A DNA stretch of 64,000 nucleotides from Lamellibrachia columna (Eukaryota > Annelida > Polychaeta > Sabellida > Siboglinidae): contig OY759266.1 of assembly GCA_963662155.1 (NCBI GenBank), forward strand, positions 56,724,010 to 56,788,009, written 5' to 3'. Position numbers and translations under genes: made by a program. Shown piece by piece: positions 24,417 through 36,745 of this stretch. The first letter of the stretch is position 1; each line of letters opens with the position of its first letter. The notes beneath the pieces are model-generated. The model did no database searches. It saw nothing but the letters and a program-made list of their open reading frames with translations, and had not been told where the DNA came from.

Positions 24417-26065
24417 CTTGAAATGAATTAGGTTGAGGCAGAGCTGAAGTCGAGGTGGAGCTGTAAATAAAGCAGCAAAAAGTACAACAAAGAGAGCAGA
24501 AATTGTGCAATGGGGAAAAGAAACTGGATTCAATAATGTAAAGACACAGGGAGAACTGCAACAAAGGAAAAGAATGTGAAGTAGTTCAGTGCAGTTGGGC
24601 AAATGTGAGGAATGTTGGAGCAGGTGCCCCAGCATGGAAGGAAGCGGTGGGAACCATGGAAGTTGGTGGGAAGAGTGGCGTACACCTGCACTGTGCTAGT
24701 CAAGGGAACACAGGTGATGGCAGGAAGACACTAAGAGGCTGTAGAGAAATGTAGTTGTGGGAAAACTTATGATAAGAGAAGCGTGACGGGAGCAGATTGG
24801 GCTGAAGAAACAGGTGAAAAGAGAGAGGGAGAGAAAAAGTGGATAAAATAATGGACAATGTGGTGACGGATTTAAACAGGGTCCAAGGAGGGGATAATGA
24901 CATGTTTGTTTCAGATGATGGCAGGGGAATGACAGAGAATATGTGTTGAGGATGCTACAAGAATGTGTCGTTTTTATCCTACAAGATGAAAGATAACAAT
25001 GTGATTTCCATTTCATTCAGACTCTAATTATAATTATATGACGTGGATTCGTAGCAAAATATGTTGTACCTATTTATCACCAATGAGGAAGTACCTAAAA
25101 GGGCAAATGCAGAGTCAATTAAGTCAAAAATATTGAGAAGAAAATTTTAATATTTGGGCCACGTCCTTAGAATGCTGCCAACAAGAACACCAAAGCAGGC
25201 ATGATACTGGAAACCATCTTGAAAAAGAAAAGAGCCCAAACATACCAATGAACCATCACAAGATAGACACAAACCCCCAAAATAAAGACACGACCTAGAA
25301 AAAAATTGCCAAAGATAGAAATGGTTGGGGTTCTAGTTTCCATATAACCTTTTGCTTTATGTAATACCTACCTGCCAACATAATAAACAGCTGGAATATC
25401 GATGTCAAAAAAATTTGCCACCTTTCAGCTACATTTGAAAAACATTGTAGATATGTCATTTTAGTCTTGAAGACTCTTGATTAGAATTATCGTTCAGCCA
25501 GGTAGTTATTATGTACAGTTCCAGTGATTATTAGATATATAACAGTTTCCTGCAATTATGTCATAAAAATATGTTTAATTACTTAAGAATTACAAAAGAA
25601 GACCAACTGATGTAATGACCAATGACAATGTTCCATAATCCTAATTTTTTATACATACACGCAAATAACATGTATGTGAGTTCGTGATTGAAAGGGGAAA
25701 TGTACAATAATCTTACATTGTCACTAGCTGATCCTCACGTCACGATACACTGAAAAGTCTGCAAGTGAAACTCCTGTACCTAAGACTAAGTCACTTAACC
25801 CACTATTACAAACTTAAACTATATGCCATTGCGTGCCTTCTTTCCCATTAGCCCATTGTAAATTTTTTTGGGACTAAATTGTCTTTATTGCTATTGAGTC
25901 AATTCAACTTAACGGATGCGAAAAACCACATAAAAGTCGCCGGCGGTGCTGGAAAAACAACTACCCGTCAGCCTATAAAAACAAAACAAAGTCACAACTT
26001 CACTTTTATACAGTATACCGCGCTTCTAAGACATCGACATTAACATGTGCAATATAAATACTCAC
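24417..26065. other. Unassigned, presumed WAPL intron 1
   Basis: Purine-rich to 25000, then AT-rich. Short ORFs are low-complexity. No element or exon recognised. Confidence 0.35.
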
Positions 26066-26200
26066 CAGCATTAAAAACCAAAAGTTTCTAGCACATGAAA
26101 ATGCGTCGTTGTTGGATTTTTGTAGAATATTTTAATCGAACTAAACGAAATACACACTTCGCGTTCAGCGCCATTTTGAAACTGAACCCGCTTGACCCCT
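26066..26200 (-). promoter_or_regulatory. Candidate noncoding first exon and promoter, possibly of WAPL
   Basis: On the minus strand a YY1-like start-site motif CAAAATGGCGC (26168-26178) is followed about 100 bases later by a near-perfect donor CTG|GTGAGT at 26066/26065. The ATG in the motif opens a 28-codon ORF (26088-26174) that stops before the donor, so the exon would be noncoding with an upstream ORF. Orientation and distance suit a first exon spliced to the acceptor at 19047. The exon is inferred from signals alone, and its right end is approximate. Confidence 0.4.
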
Positions 26201-26509
26201 GAGCACGCGCATTAACGGTTATCAAATGAAGCTAGACGCTAATTTGCAACCAACAATTCGTATTGCTAGGGAGTGACCATTGTTTGATTAAATGTGGGTT
26301 CAATAATAATATTAAAGCCACTTCATGTAGTCTTGTTTTTTGCGCCCCCACGATGTTACCCCTATTTATTATTTCATCTCACTATCAATCACGCTTTCTT
26401 CTTGGTCGTCTCTTTCCATTTGATGTTTGTTACGCTGTTGTTAACTAAATCGGTCCATATTTACAACAGTATCAAACAAGTTTTAAAACTTACATATAGA
26501 ACGGCAACT

Positions 26510-27135
26510 TTAACAAGATTTGCTATCCGAGCCAAAGGCCCAGATGGCAAGTGGACAAGGAAGCCATTGGCTTATCGAGAGTCCATCAGTGTTCGTCTAC
26601 GTGTAACCCGCCCTCCTGAGATATGTGTCCAACTTGTTTTTAAACACATTCACGCTGCTAGCGGTTATACAATCCGTAGATAATTTGTTGCATTCATTTA
26701 CTGTCCTCTGTGAGAATGAGTACTTCCTGATACCCAATCTACACTGATCCTTTACTAACTTTACCTCATGTCCTCTAGTTCTATCTTTCTTGAGTGAGAA
26801 AAACATTTCTATCAATAATTTCATATCCATTCAGTATCTTAAAAACTTAAATCTGATCTCCTCTTAGCCTCCTTGTCTCTAGAGTTGTTAAACCACATTC
26901 TTTCAGGCGTTCTTCATAACTAAGGTCTCTCAGTTCTGGAATCATTTTAGTTGCTCTCCTCTGTATGCGTTCAAGCGTATCTATATCCTTCTTACTATAT
27001 GGTCTCCACGCTTGTATACGGTATTCTAAATGAGGTCTAACCATTGCTTTATACAGAGGTATAATTAGCCTTTTATCCTTGTAAGTTATGTTTGTCCTAA
27101 TCAACCCAATAATTTTATTACCATTTGAAGCTGCA
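26510..27135 (-). mobile_element. LINE family C, 3' end only
   Basis: Minus-strand frames read RPHLEYRIQAWRPYSKKDID, RIQRRATKMIPELRDLSYEE, GHEVKLVKDQCRLGIRKYS and VFKNKLDTYLRRAGYT, followed by the same 3' tail as the copies at 24300 and 36640. It is 5'-truncated, with small frameshifts. Confidence 0.85.
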
Positions 27136-27198
27136 ATACCACTTAAAGTACATAAAGAATATTTCGAAACATGACCCGTCGATCCTGAACTATTCTAA

Positions 27199-27538
27199 AG
27201 GCCGGTTTGCACGTACGAGCGATTATTTGCCGATTGAAAAGGTACGTGTCGCGCGCTGTCGCGGTGTAAGAATCGGTCGTGTAAACACCTCCGCGAGACC
27301 GATTAGCGAGGTCTCATTCGTCAGACTGTTGGTCGCATTTTTGAAACAGTTACCGCCGCGACCGACAGCTGGCGCACCCTTCGTAACGTTTAATCAAAGC
27401 TCAAGTCGGGATTGGCATGAGTCTATTGGTCGCGCTCGGACCGCCTAGACACGCCACACGAGAATTAGCTGCGCGTGGTCATCTGACATGGTGTTGCCAG
27501 AACAAATGGGGTCCAAATCGCTCGTGTAAATCAGCCTT
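27199..27538. mobile_element. MITE-like element of 340 bp with imperfect TIRs
   Basis: Left end AAGGCCGGTTTGCACG...ACGAGCGATT. The right end, reversed, is AAGGCTGATTTACACGAGCG. Strikingly CpG-rich for this window. No target duplication is clear and there is no ORF of note. Confidence 0.55.
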
Positions 27539-28346
27539 CAGTTCGACAAACAACGTGTTTAATCATGCCTAGAACTTTTGAAGGAGGCTATTTCAATGAT
27601 ACGGTTTGACCATGATGCATCTACGTGCATCGAAAGCGACATATGTCACAACAATCAAATATGCACAGTCTACTGTAAAAGTCGTTTCAGAGTGTCTTCA
27701 TTTCAATGTTAAAAATAATTCTCATTCACTCAATCCGTTACACTCCCACTGGAGTATAAGGCGCCAACAAATCTTCAGCCAGAACGGTCTTGTGCGAGCA
27801 AGTTGAGTATATTCAAGTTTTCCCAGCCAGGTTTATTTCTTCTTTGACAGTTCTTCTCTAGGTGCCCAGTGGTCTGCTTCTTCTCCTTTTTTAGGTGGTA
27901 TCCATTTCAAAGAGGCATGTGGCATCATCTCATCGACAATGTTGTTAGAGTTGGTGCGTTCGGAGATTTCCATGTTTGTCACTCGCTGCTCCATAAGTAT
28001 TCCGAGGATGCGTCTATTTACAGCACCTTCCCTCAACATCCACGAGTCGGCTCTTTATCACCGGTGGTCCTCCGTTTCTGAAGTGTACAGCAGTACCGAG
28101 CGGACGTTGCATATGTATATGTCATTTCAGTTTGGTCTTGGTGTGGACAGTATTGGATCTACAGATCCTTGTAAATATTTCTTTTTTTTTTTCAGTGTTG
28201 CTGTCTGCTCAGAGGAAGTTGCCAAGATACTTGAAGTTGTTCACCTCATCTAACAGTTTCCCTCCTACGGTGGTCTTTTTTGTGGCTGTGTCTCCAGTTT
28301 CATAAGCTTGGTCTTGGTTGGGTGTATTTTGAGATTAACTGTTTCT

Positions 28347-29373
28347 GCTGTGTGGTCTACTGTGTGGCCTACTGTGTGGTCTACTATGTGGTCTACTGTG
28401 TGGCCTACTGTGTGGTCTACTGTGTGGTCTACTGTGTGGCCTACTGTGTGGCCTACTGTGTGTTCTACTGTGTGGCCTACTGTGTGGTCTACTGTGTGGC
28501 CTACTGTGTGGTCTACTGTGTGGTCTACTGTGTGGCCTACTGTGTGGCCTACTGTGTGTTCTACTGTGTGGTCTACTGTGTGGTCTACTGTGTGGTCTAC
28601 TGTGTGGCCTACTGTGTGGTCTACTGTGTGGCCTACTGTGTGGTCTACTATGTGGTCTACTGTGTGGTCTACTGTGTGGCCTACTGTGTGGTCTACTGTG
28701 TGGTCTACTGTGTGGTCTACTGTGTGGCCTACTGTGTGGTCTACTGTGTGGTCTACTGTGTGGCATACTGTGTGGTCTACTGTGTGGTCTACTGTGTGTT
28801 CTACTGTGTGGTCTACTGTGTGGTCTACTGTGTGGCCTACTGTGTGGTCTACTGTGTGGCCTACTGTGTGGTCTACTGTGTGTTCTACTGTGTGGTCTAC
28901 TGTGTGTTCTACTGTGTGGTCTACTGTGTGGTCTACTGTGTGGCCTACTGTGTGGCCTACTGTGTGGTCTACTGTGTGGTCTACTGTGTGGCCTACTGTG
29001 TGGTCTACTGTGTGTTCTACTGTGTGGTCTACTGTGTGGTCTACTGTGTGTTCTACTGTGTGTTCTACTGTGTGGTCTACTGTGTGGCCTACTGTGTGGC
29101 CTACTGTGTGGTCTACTGTGTGTTCTACTGTGTGGCCTACTGTGTGGTCTACTGTGTGTTCTACTGTGTGGTCTACTGTGTGGTCTACTGTGTGGCCTAC
29201 TGTGTGGTCTACTGTGTGGCCTACTGTGTGGTCTACTGTGTGGTCTACTGTGTGGCCTACTGTGTGGTCTACTGTGTGTTCTACTGTGTGGCCTACTGTG
29301 TGGCCTACTGTGTGGCCTACTGTGTGGTCTACTGTGTGGCCTACTGTGTGGTCTACTGTGTGGTCTACTGTGT
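28347..29373. repeat. 12-bp minisatellite, about 85 copies, inside LINE A
   Basis: Unit CTACTGTGTGGT, with three main forms at the last two bases or the base before (GGT, GGC, GTT). It sits between the reverse transcriptase box and the next conserved block of LINE A. The 12-bp period makes long artefactual frames (Tyr-Cys-Val-Val type repeats). Confidence 0.98.
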
Positions 29374-30301
29374 ACGTTTTTTAGATGTCCGTTTGGGAGT
29401 GGGAAAGGAGGCCAATGTCGTCAGGGATGTCTGTATCTTTTAGCCATGCAGTTAGTCCCCATACGAGTCCTCTTGGTCGACCACGGGTGGCTTTCCTCAT
29501 CACCCAGTCAATGACGACCCGGAAGAATAATGTCGAGATGATGCATCGATGCTTTACCTCAACCTTCACATGGCACCACCCACTACATGGTGCCTCACAC
29601 AACACACTGACTGTCTACACACATGCCGATCAGACTGTACATAATCTTCGGCATTTTCAAAGTCGATGTCGTTGGTGTAGGGGGATGAGTTCCACTCCAG
29701 TGACTGCTCTGTTATGGTCCGAATCAGAAAGATTGGTCTTCCGCTCCTGAAGCCTGCCTGTTCTTCCTAGAGTTCTTTCTCAGTGCCTTTCTTGGTTCAT
29801 TGTAAGCTTATTCTGAAGAAAATCTATCTTGCCTGGTACAAACAGTATGTTGATGCCTATCCAGTTGCCACACGATGTCAGCTTGGGGGTAATTTAACGA
29901 CCTGATTCCTTTCTTCCATGCTTCCGACACGTTCTCTTCTTCCCAAACGTTGTTAAACAGTTCAACGAGTGAGTTTGCATTAAGGATGGGGTCTACCTCC
30001 AGCATGTCAATTGTGATGCTGTCATGTCCTGGCGCTCTGTTTCCCCTGGTCTGTCTCATATGGTATATTCAATATCTTAATGTGTGATACTCTCACGTAT
30101 CATCTCCAGCTGTTGTCCTGTAGTATGTATTTCTGCTGCCACCATCGGATCGTCTGTTTAAAATCCCGAAAGTGTTCTGCCCATCTGTTGAGCTGTTCAC
30201 CCTCCTTTGTCAGGACGTTTCCATTCTTGCTCTTGACAACTGTCGATTTGTTGGACTTACTTCCTGTGTTTTTGGTGATTTTGTAGACGATCTTTGTGGT
30301 G

Positions 30302-30468
30302 CCACTCTCCGCTGCCGCTCCTATTGCCACTCTCCGCTGCCGCTTGTGCTCCTGTTGCCACTCTCCGCTGCCGCTTGTGCTCCTGTTGCCACTCTCCGCT
30401 GCCGCTTGTGCTCCTGTTGCCACTCTCCGCTGCCGCTTGTGCTCCTGTTGCCACTCTCCGCTGCCGCT
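30302..30468. repeat. 31-bp minisatellite, 5-6 copies
   Basis: Unit CCACTCTCCGCTGCCGCTTG plus TGCTCCTGTTG. The first copy is shortened to 25 bp. The same words (GCTTGTGCTCCTGTTGCC) reappear at 31593, on the far side of the nested LINE. Confidence 0.95.
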
Positions 30469-31593
30469 TCTTCTTCCATTTAAGCTCAGGACTCTATGTT
30501 AGCCACATATAAGTGTGGCTAGAGTATTTTCGAGCTGTGATCACTATTGCGTGGGAGCGGGTGGTGTAATGCCGGTTCGGGTCCGTTTTAGTCAGTATAT
30601 GTCGCGTCTGCGTAGTTAGGCAATAATTTAGTGCATGAGCTATATGATATCTAATAATAAGGACTGTATAATTGTTCTATGTTGGCATGGTGAGAAGGCA
30701 TTGTCTAAACCTTTCTACTGACGGTTGGCTAACTAATTCGTGTGTACTCTTGTTCCACAGTCTGATGGCGCTGGGGAAGAATGAGAATTTGTAGGCGTCG
30801 ACGCGGGTGAAAGTCTGGTAGAAGCGATAAGCGCTGCCTCTGGTGCGTGCTTGTGCGGCGGCGAGTGACTTCGTTGTCACATCAACCAGTTTGTGGTTGA
30901 TGCGGTACAGCATCATCAACTTGGCATCGGCTCGTCTTCTCTCTAGTGACTTCCATTCCAAACTCTCAAGCATGTTCCCTACGCTGCTGCGTCGCCGGTA
31001 GTCGTTCATTACGAAGCGGGCTGCTTGCCTCTGGACATTCTCAACTGCCTTGGTGTACTTTTTGGTGGATGGGTCCCATACAGTCGACGCATACTCCACA
31101 ATAGGCCTTACAAAGGTCTGGTAACACCGCGATTTGATGGCTTGGGGGTAGCTGCTGATGTTGCGCTGTAAGAAAGCCCTAGTGTTGTTGGCCTTCTTTG
31201 TTATGTTGTCGATGTGGTCATTCCATGTTAACTTCCTGTCGATGGTTACTCCAAGGTACTTGGCGCCAGTGACCTCCTTCAGAGCTTTCCCATGGATCGA
31301 GTAGCAGCTGACTACTTTCTTCTTCCTTCTGTTGGTGATTCTGATAATCTCGCACTTGTCTGGGTTAAACTCCATCAACCAGTCTGCCTCCCATTTCTGC
31401 AACCTGTTGATGTCATCTTGTAATGTATCTGCGTCAGCTGTTGCGTTGATGTTCCGGTACAGGAGGCAGTCATCAGCAAATAGACGTGCGGTAGAGGATA
31501 CTTGGTCCGGGAGGTCATTGATGTAACACAGGAAGAGGATGGGGCCGAGGACTGTGCCCTGTGGAACGCCTGAGGTGACAGCAGCTTGACAGT
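30469..31593 (-). mobile_element. CR1/Jockey-type LINE (family B), 5'-truncated, nested in LINE A
   Basis: An uninterrupted minus-strand frame (30677-31615, 312 codons; the first few come from flanking repeat) shows GVPQGTVLGPILFL (residues 16-29), the catalytic FADD (46-49), KYLGVTIDRKLTW, RPIVEYASTVWDP and FFPSAIRLWNKS. It covers the reverse transcriptase from motif B to the C-terminus. The endonuclease and fingers are missing. About 200 bases of 3' UTR end near a GAAGAAGAAG tail. The clean frame suggests a younger insertion than the host LINE. Confidence 0.85.
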
Positions 31594-31690
31594 TGGCTTG
31601 TGCTCCTGTTGCCAACTCGAGTGTCCATGTACACTTTCTTGTTGTATAGGGTTCTCTGTTTCACTGCTAGGCTCTTCTCTCTGTAGACCT

Positions 31691-32866
31691 ACTACTGTGC
31701 CACCGCATCATTATCTTCTAAAACACATACTTGCTTAAAGCACGCATTATTGTTGCTGATGACGCGAGTATCGAAGAAAAACGTCACAACTGTGCGAGAC
31801 ACAGACGAGGAGTTAGCAGTCATCAGAAGCAAGAACACGGCGAATATTCTGAATTGCTGTATTTGTAATTCTGACAATGTACTCTTGGTGCTCATTCTCC
31901 CAAACACGGGTCTGGTGTCATGTTGCCGATAACTCGTAGGCCCTATTTTACAAACAGTGATATTTTATATTGTTTAAGCAATAGTTTCTGATCTCTTAGA
32001 TGCCACGAATTTTTTTTGGGTAGAAGCAAAAGTATTGATCTTCGAAGAAGCTATTGTTGTTGCCCAATGAGATGACGATAGGATAAATATCGAAATCTAC
32101 TATAATAAATTTTTATTATCCAACGCCCCCGACTTGATATTGATCTTCGATTTGGAGCTCCGCAGCGGCAAGCAGGGTTTCGGTGATACGGACAAACAGT
32201 GGGAACAGATGTGACGTGTACACGGATCAGGCATGGGGCAGTTAACTTGTAAACTAAATTAAAAGTTAATTAATTAAATTACAATGAACTCAGGAATTCT
32301 TCAATTAAATTAAATTAACAATTAATTTTAATTCAATTAACAATTTAATTAAAGAGTTCTAAAATCACAAGACTGTTTCGTAACTTTGCTGGAAAGAGAT
32401 TTGCTCATACAATATTTACATGCCAAGACATTTCTTCATGGGGCTTTTGATCACATTTTAAAAGTTGTAGATACTCTGAAAAGGTTGAAAAATTGTGGCT
32501 GGAGATTTGCAGGTGTGGCGTTGCCACCTCGTGAACCACAACATTAACAAAACCGGGCAACTATACATACATAATTTCTATGCACCAATCTATGCAGTTT
32601 TATTCTAAATCATTAGGTTTCCTCTTTACACACTAGCATTTAAATATATACACACTTGTTTATGCATCACTAGAACTGGCATGCTTTTGATTTAAGCTTG
32701 CGCAGTAAAAAGATTCCAACCTGAAGCTATATTCCCATTAACGGTCACTAAATTATGTACATGCGAACAAATTATGGATGCATAGGTCTAATGGCCCCAT
32801 AGGTCTAATGGCCCCATAGGTCTAGTGGCCCCATAGGTCCACTTGGCTGCAAGTTGCCGGTCCCAA
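31691..32866. other. Unassigned, with AT-rich TTAATTAA tract and 18-bp repeat
   Basis: 32255-32355 is rich in AATTAATTAAATTA words. 32781-32840 holds about three copies of an 18-bp unit (CATAGGTCTAATGGCCCC). No gene recognised. Confidence 0.5.
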
Positions 32867-33384
32867 ATGTTTACTTTAAACAGAGATTTTCAGAAGCCAA
32901 GATTAACCATCAACTTATCACCCTAGCTACCCTGGAAATTTGTTGGCACTATCTAGGCCTTCCCTGAATGACCAGCCCACCCCAGTTGGTACACTGTATA
33001 TATTCTCTGTGATGTTCTCCCTCCCATTCACACATGCCTGAACCTGATCTCTCTCAGGCTAATGACTGGAATAGTGACTGCAGGCCTTCTGAAAATGCTT
33101 GGATAATATGGCTGTGAACTATCCAGTAATATGAACTGTTAAATGAGCACTTCATTGAGAGTTATTTGTCAATTAAATTAAATTAACCCCTTTTGGTAAA
33201 GTTAATTAATTAAATTAAATTAACTTGAGCTTATTCAATTAACAACTGAAATTAACCCCGTGATGGGCTGGCCATTCAGGCACCAGTAATTGAAGGCCTA
33301 GACACTACAAGAAAATGTCCTCTGGTAGGGTAATAAGTTGATGGCTAATCTTGGCTTCTACAAATCTCTGTTTAAAGTAAACAT
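32867..33384. mobile_element. Foldback/MITE with long inverted arms
   Basis: It starts ATGTTTACTTTAAACAGAGA and ends with the inverse. The arms of about 115 bp also share AGAAGCCAAGATTA, CCATCAACTTAT, TCTAGGCCTTC and GGCCAGCCCA words. The centre holds TTAATTAA-type AT-rich sequence. No ORF. Confidence 0.7.
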
Positions 33385-33654
33385 ATCGGTCTTAATCAGA
33401 TCAAATGTGATTGTTTTCATCTTCTAGTGGTCATGATGTTGAGCGTAGGTTAATACCTGGCTGCGAATTAACATCCTACGGGGCCCCGAGCCCATAAAAT
33501 GTGGGTGAACGGCACGCCTAGTCAGGTGGTGTATCTGGTAGGGCCTAGCGTTATTTCCTGGTTACCATGACCACCAGATAAATCATGTTTTCTTTATCTT
33601 TCTTTCTTTTGTTGTATATATTTTTATTGATCCATCCTTGTCGATTTGTGGGGA
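33385..33654. other. Unassigned
   Basis: Nothing recognised. It could include the 5' end of the LINE that follows. Confidence 0.3.
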
Positions 33655-36600
33655 TGTTTTGTTGGGATGACTGGTATGTACATGAGGGATGGGCTTCATC
33701 TTAGTGGAAAGGGTGCAGCAGTGTTTGCTGATGAACTATCAGCAGCAGTCAACATTAACATGGGAAGCATAAAAATATTTTTGGTAGCAAACATTGTTTA
33801 AACTAGAAGCACAGAGGGGGTTACTTAGAGGTGCCTCAAACAGGACAAGAAGAGGCCACTAGTACACACAAACCAGTAACAAAATGTCCGGAAAACTGTT
33901 CTGAAGCTGGTTATAAATGCGTGTGTTTAGATGCAAGGAGCATAGTAAATAAGAAAAACGAATTAAACATTATGGTAGAAGATATTAACCCTGTCATAAT
34001 TGATATAACCAAATAATGGGCCAACAAATACAAATAATGGGCCAACAAATACGTATCAGATGTCGAATTAGGACTGACAGGATACGTAATGTTTAGGAGA
34101 GATCAAATAGGAAGAAGGGAGGAGAGTACTTTTGTACATTAAAGAATATATTCAGGCTTACGAAATAAAATTAGAGAGGGAAGCAAATAGCGATGAAGCT
34201 GTTTGGTGCAATGTAGTTACAGGAAATTCGACATTAACTATTAGATTAGTTTACCGAAGTCCAAACATAAACAAAGAGGACAACATAAGCTTACAAAACG
34301 CTATAAAGGAAGTGAATAAAGGGGAATGTATCATAATGGGAGATTTTAACCACGGACACTTACAATGGAAATCTCTAGAGAGTACAGGGGGCGAGGACCA
34401 GTTTCTACTTTTAATTCAGTATAGCTTCCTTACTCAACACGTGCTAAAACCAGGAGAGAGAATGTATTAGATTTAGTTTTGTCTTCACAAAATGAATTAG
34501 TGGACAATGTCAAAATACACAAGACATTGGGTAACAGTGATCATAATCAAATACATTTTGACATCAAAATAAAATCAGAAAGTACAAATAAAAAATACAG
34601 GAGAAACTTCCACAAAGGAAAATATAAAGATATGAGAAAATACTTAGCAAAGCTAGATTGGAATAACATGAATAAGACCGCAATTGAATGTTGGAACATT
34701 CTAAAATATGTAACTGAGAGTATTATTGATCAATGTGTTTCCTTGAAAAAACAAGGAAAACGGTCTAGAAAGAAACACTTGTTAAAAAGAAGCTATTAGA
34801 AAAATACTGTACAAATAAACTATGTGGAGGGTTTATAGACGTACCAGAAAGGATGAAGACAACACAAATTACAAAGAGGCACTTAATGCAGCTACGAATG
34901 AAATTAGACAATCTAAAAGAAGCTATGAGCAAAAATTAGCATGTACATAAAACATGACAGCAAGAGGTTTTATGCATATATCAGGAGTAAAGAAAACGTA
35001 CGAGACAAGATTGGACCATTAGAAGACAGTGCTGGAAATATAATATCACAATGGATACTTCAGTTCGATGTTTACCAGAGAGGATATTAGTTCATTACCA
35101 GTTCCAGATGCTAAATTTCAGGAGGCAAAATCGGACTGTTTATGGCAGTTAATTGTAACTCCAGAATTGGTAGCTAAGAAAATAAAGGCAACGAAGGAAA
35201 CTACATCACCTGGAGTGGATGGAATTCTTCCAAAACTACCAATGGAAACAGTAGAACAAATCAGTATACCACTTGCAAGTCTTAAAATAGGGAGTGGTGC
35301 CTGTTGAATGGAAAGAAGTAAACATCATACCATTATTTAAAAAGGGTTCGAGAAATAAGTCAGAGAATGACAGACCAGTGAGTTTAACATTAGTGATTTG
35401 TAAGTTATTAGAAAGGTTAATCAAAGACCATATGGTGGACTTCCTTGTTAGCCATAAATTATTAAGTCCATCTCAACATGGATTCCTAAAAGCGAAGACA
35501 TGCTTAATAAATAAGTTTTGTTTAAAGAAATCACTAAGTGGATACACGAGGGATCACTAGTAGATATTATATATTAGATTATCAGAAAGATTTTGACAAA
35601 GTGCCACATCAAAGATTACTACTTAAATTAAAAGCCCATGGTATCGGGGACGGCATAATTGACTGGATTAGGACAATGGCTGACTGATAGAAGACAGCGT
35701 GTTGTAGTAGATGGGGAGGTTTCAAACTGGAAATCAGTTTTGAGTGGGGTACCACAAGGATCAGTATTATGACCATTATTATTCTTAATATATATCAATG
35801 ACTTGAACGATAATTTAACAAGCAACGTACTAAAATTTGCGGATGACAAAAACGTGTTTAAAAGGGTTAACAATGATGGTGATAAACAACATTTGCAAAA
35901 TGATCTAGACAAATTAGTGAAGTAGTCTGATAAAAATGGCAGATATTGTTCAATTTTGGGAAATGTACATGCCTACATACAGGACACGGGAACTTGGATG
36001 TAAACTATAAAATGGGAGATATGTTCTGGGTAGTACTGTAAAAGAAAAGGACTTAGGAGTCACAATAAGCGTTGATATGAAAGTGTCAGAGCAGTGTGGC
36101 ATACAGCTTCAAATGGTAATCAAATTCTTGGTTTGATTAGGAAAAATATTGCATACAAGGAGAAAAAGCTAATTATACCTCTGTGTAAAGCAATAGTTAG
36201 GCCTCATTTAGAGTAATGTATACAAGCTTGGAGACCGTTAGGAGTATATAGATACGCTTGAAAGAATACACAGGATAAAAACTAAAATTATTCCAGAACT
36301 GAGAGACCTTAGTTAGAAGAACGACTGGAAGAATGTGGTTTAACAACCCTAGAGACAAGGTGGTTAAGAGTAGATCAAATTGAAGTTTTTGAGACATTGA
36401 ATGGGTATGAAAATATTGATATAAATATTTTTCTCACTCAAGAAATATAATAAAACTAGAGGACATGAGGCAACATTAGTAAAGGATCAGTGTAGATTGG
36501 ATGTCAGGAAGTACTCGTTCTCACAGAGGACAATCAATGAATGGAACAAATTATCTACAGATTGTGTAACTGCTAGCAGCGTGAATATGAATAAAAACAA

Positions 36601-36745
36601 GGTTGATACATATCTCAGGAGGGCGGATTACACACAGATTAAAAATGTTGGACTCTCGATTAGCCAATGCCTGCAATGGCTTCCTTGTCCACTTGCCATA
36701 TGGTCCTTTACCTTGGATAGCAATATTGTTGAATCTTGTTGTGAC
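33655..36745 (+). mobile_element. LINE family C, longest copy (ORF1 remnant, endonuclease, reverse transcriptase)
   Basis: 33676-33755 encodes MRDGLHLSGKGAAVFADELS, which resembles the last (Asp-x-x-His) block of the SGNH esterase carried by many CR1 ORF1 proteins. Then come APE-type endonuclease pieces: ARSIVNKKNELNIM (33930), IIMGDFNHGHLQW (about 34330) and GNSDHNQIHF (about 34535). The reverse transcriptase follows: VDGILPKL, WKEVNIIPLFKKGSRNKSE (35303), GVPQGSVL and LKFADDKNVF (about 35830). The C-terminus is near 36500-36630 and the 3' tail near 36645-36745. Many stops and frameshifts are present, so it is not functional. Confidence 0.88.

Larger units (their letters stand above)
27740..31690 (-). 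mobile_element. RTE/I-like LINE (family A), interrupted by two arrays and a nested LINE
   Basis: Read right to left on the minus strand: KQRTLYNKKVYMDT near 31640; then, past the nested insertion and the 31-bp array, KSKNGNVLTKEGEQLNRWAE (about 30200); GNRAPGHDSITIDMLE (about 30030); a degraded palm; VIDWVMRKATRGRPRG and the remains of the catalytic box (DIPDDIGLLSHSQTDI, where DFADDIALLSH is expected) at 29400-29560; the 12-bp array; NLKIHPTKTKLMKLE at about 28310; VGGKLLDEVNNFKYLGNF at about 28240; and a C-terminal tail near 27835. Order and spacing fit one 5'-truncated copy. Many stops and frameshifts are present. Confidence 0.75.

Noticed and set aside
28280..29443. 387- and 358-codon frames rich in Tyr-Cys-Val or Trp-Ser-Thr-Val
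   Set aside because: By-product of the 12-bp array inside a dead LINE.
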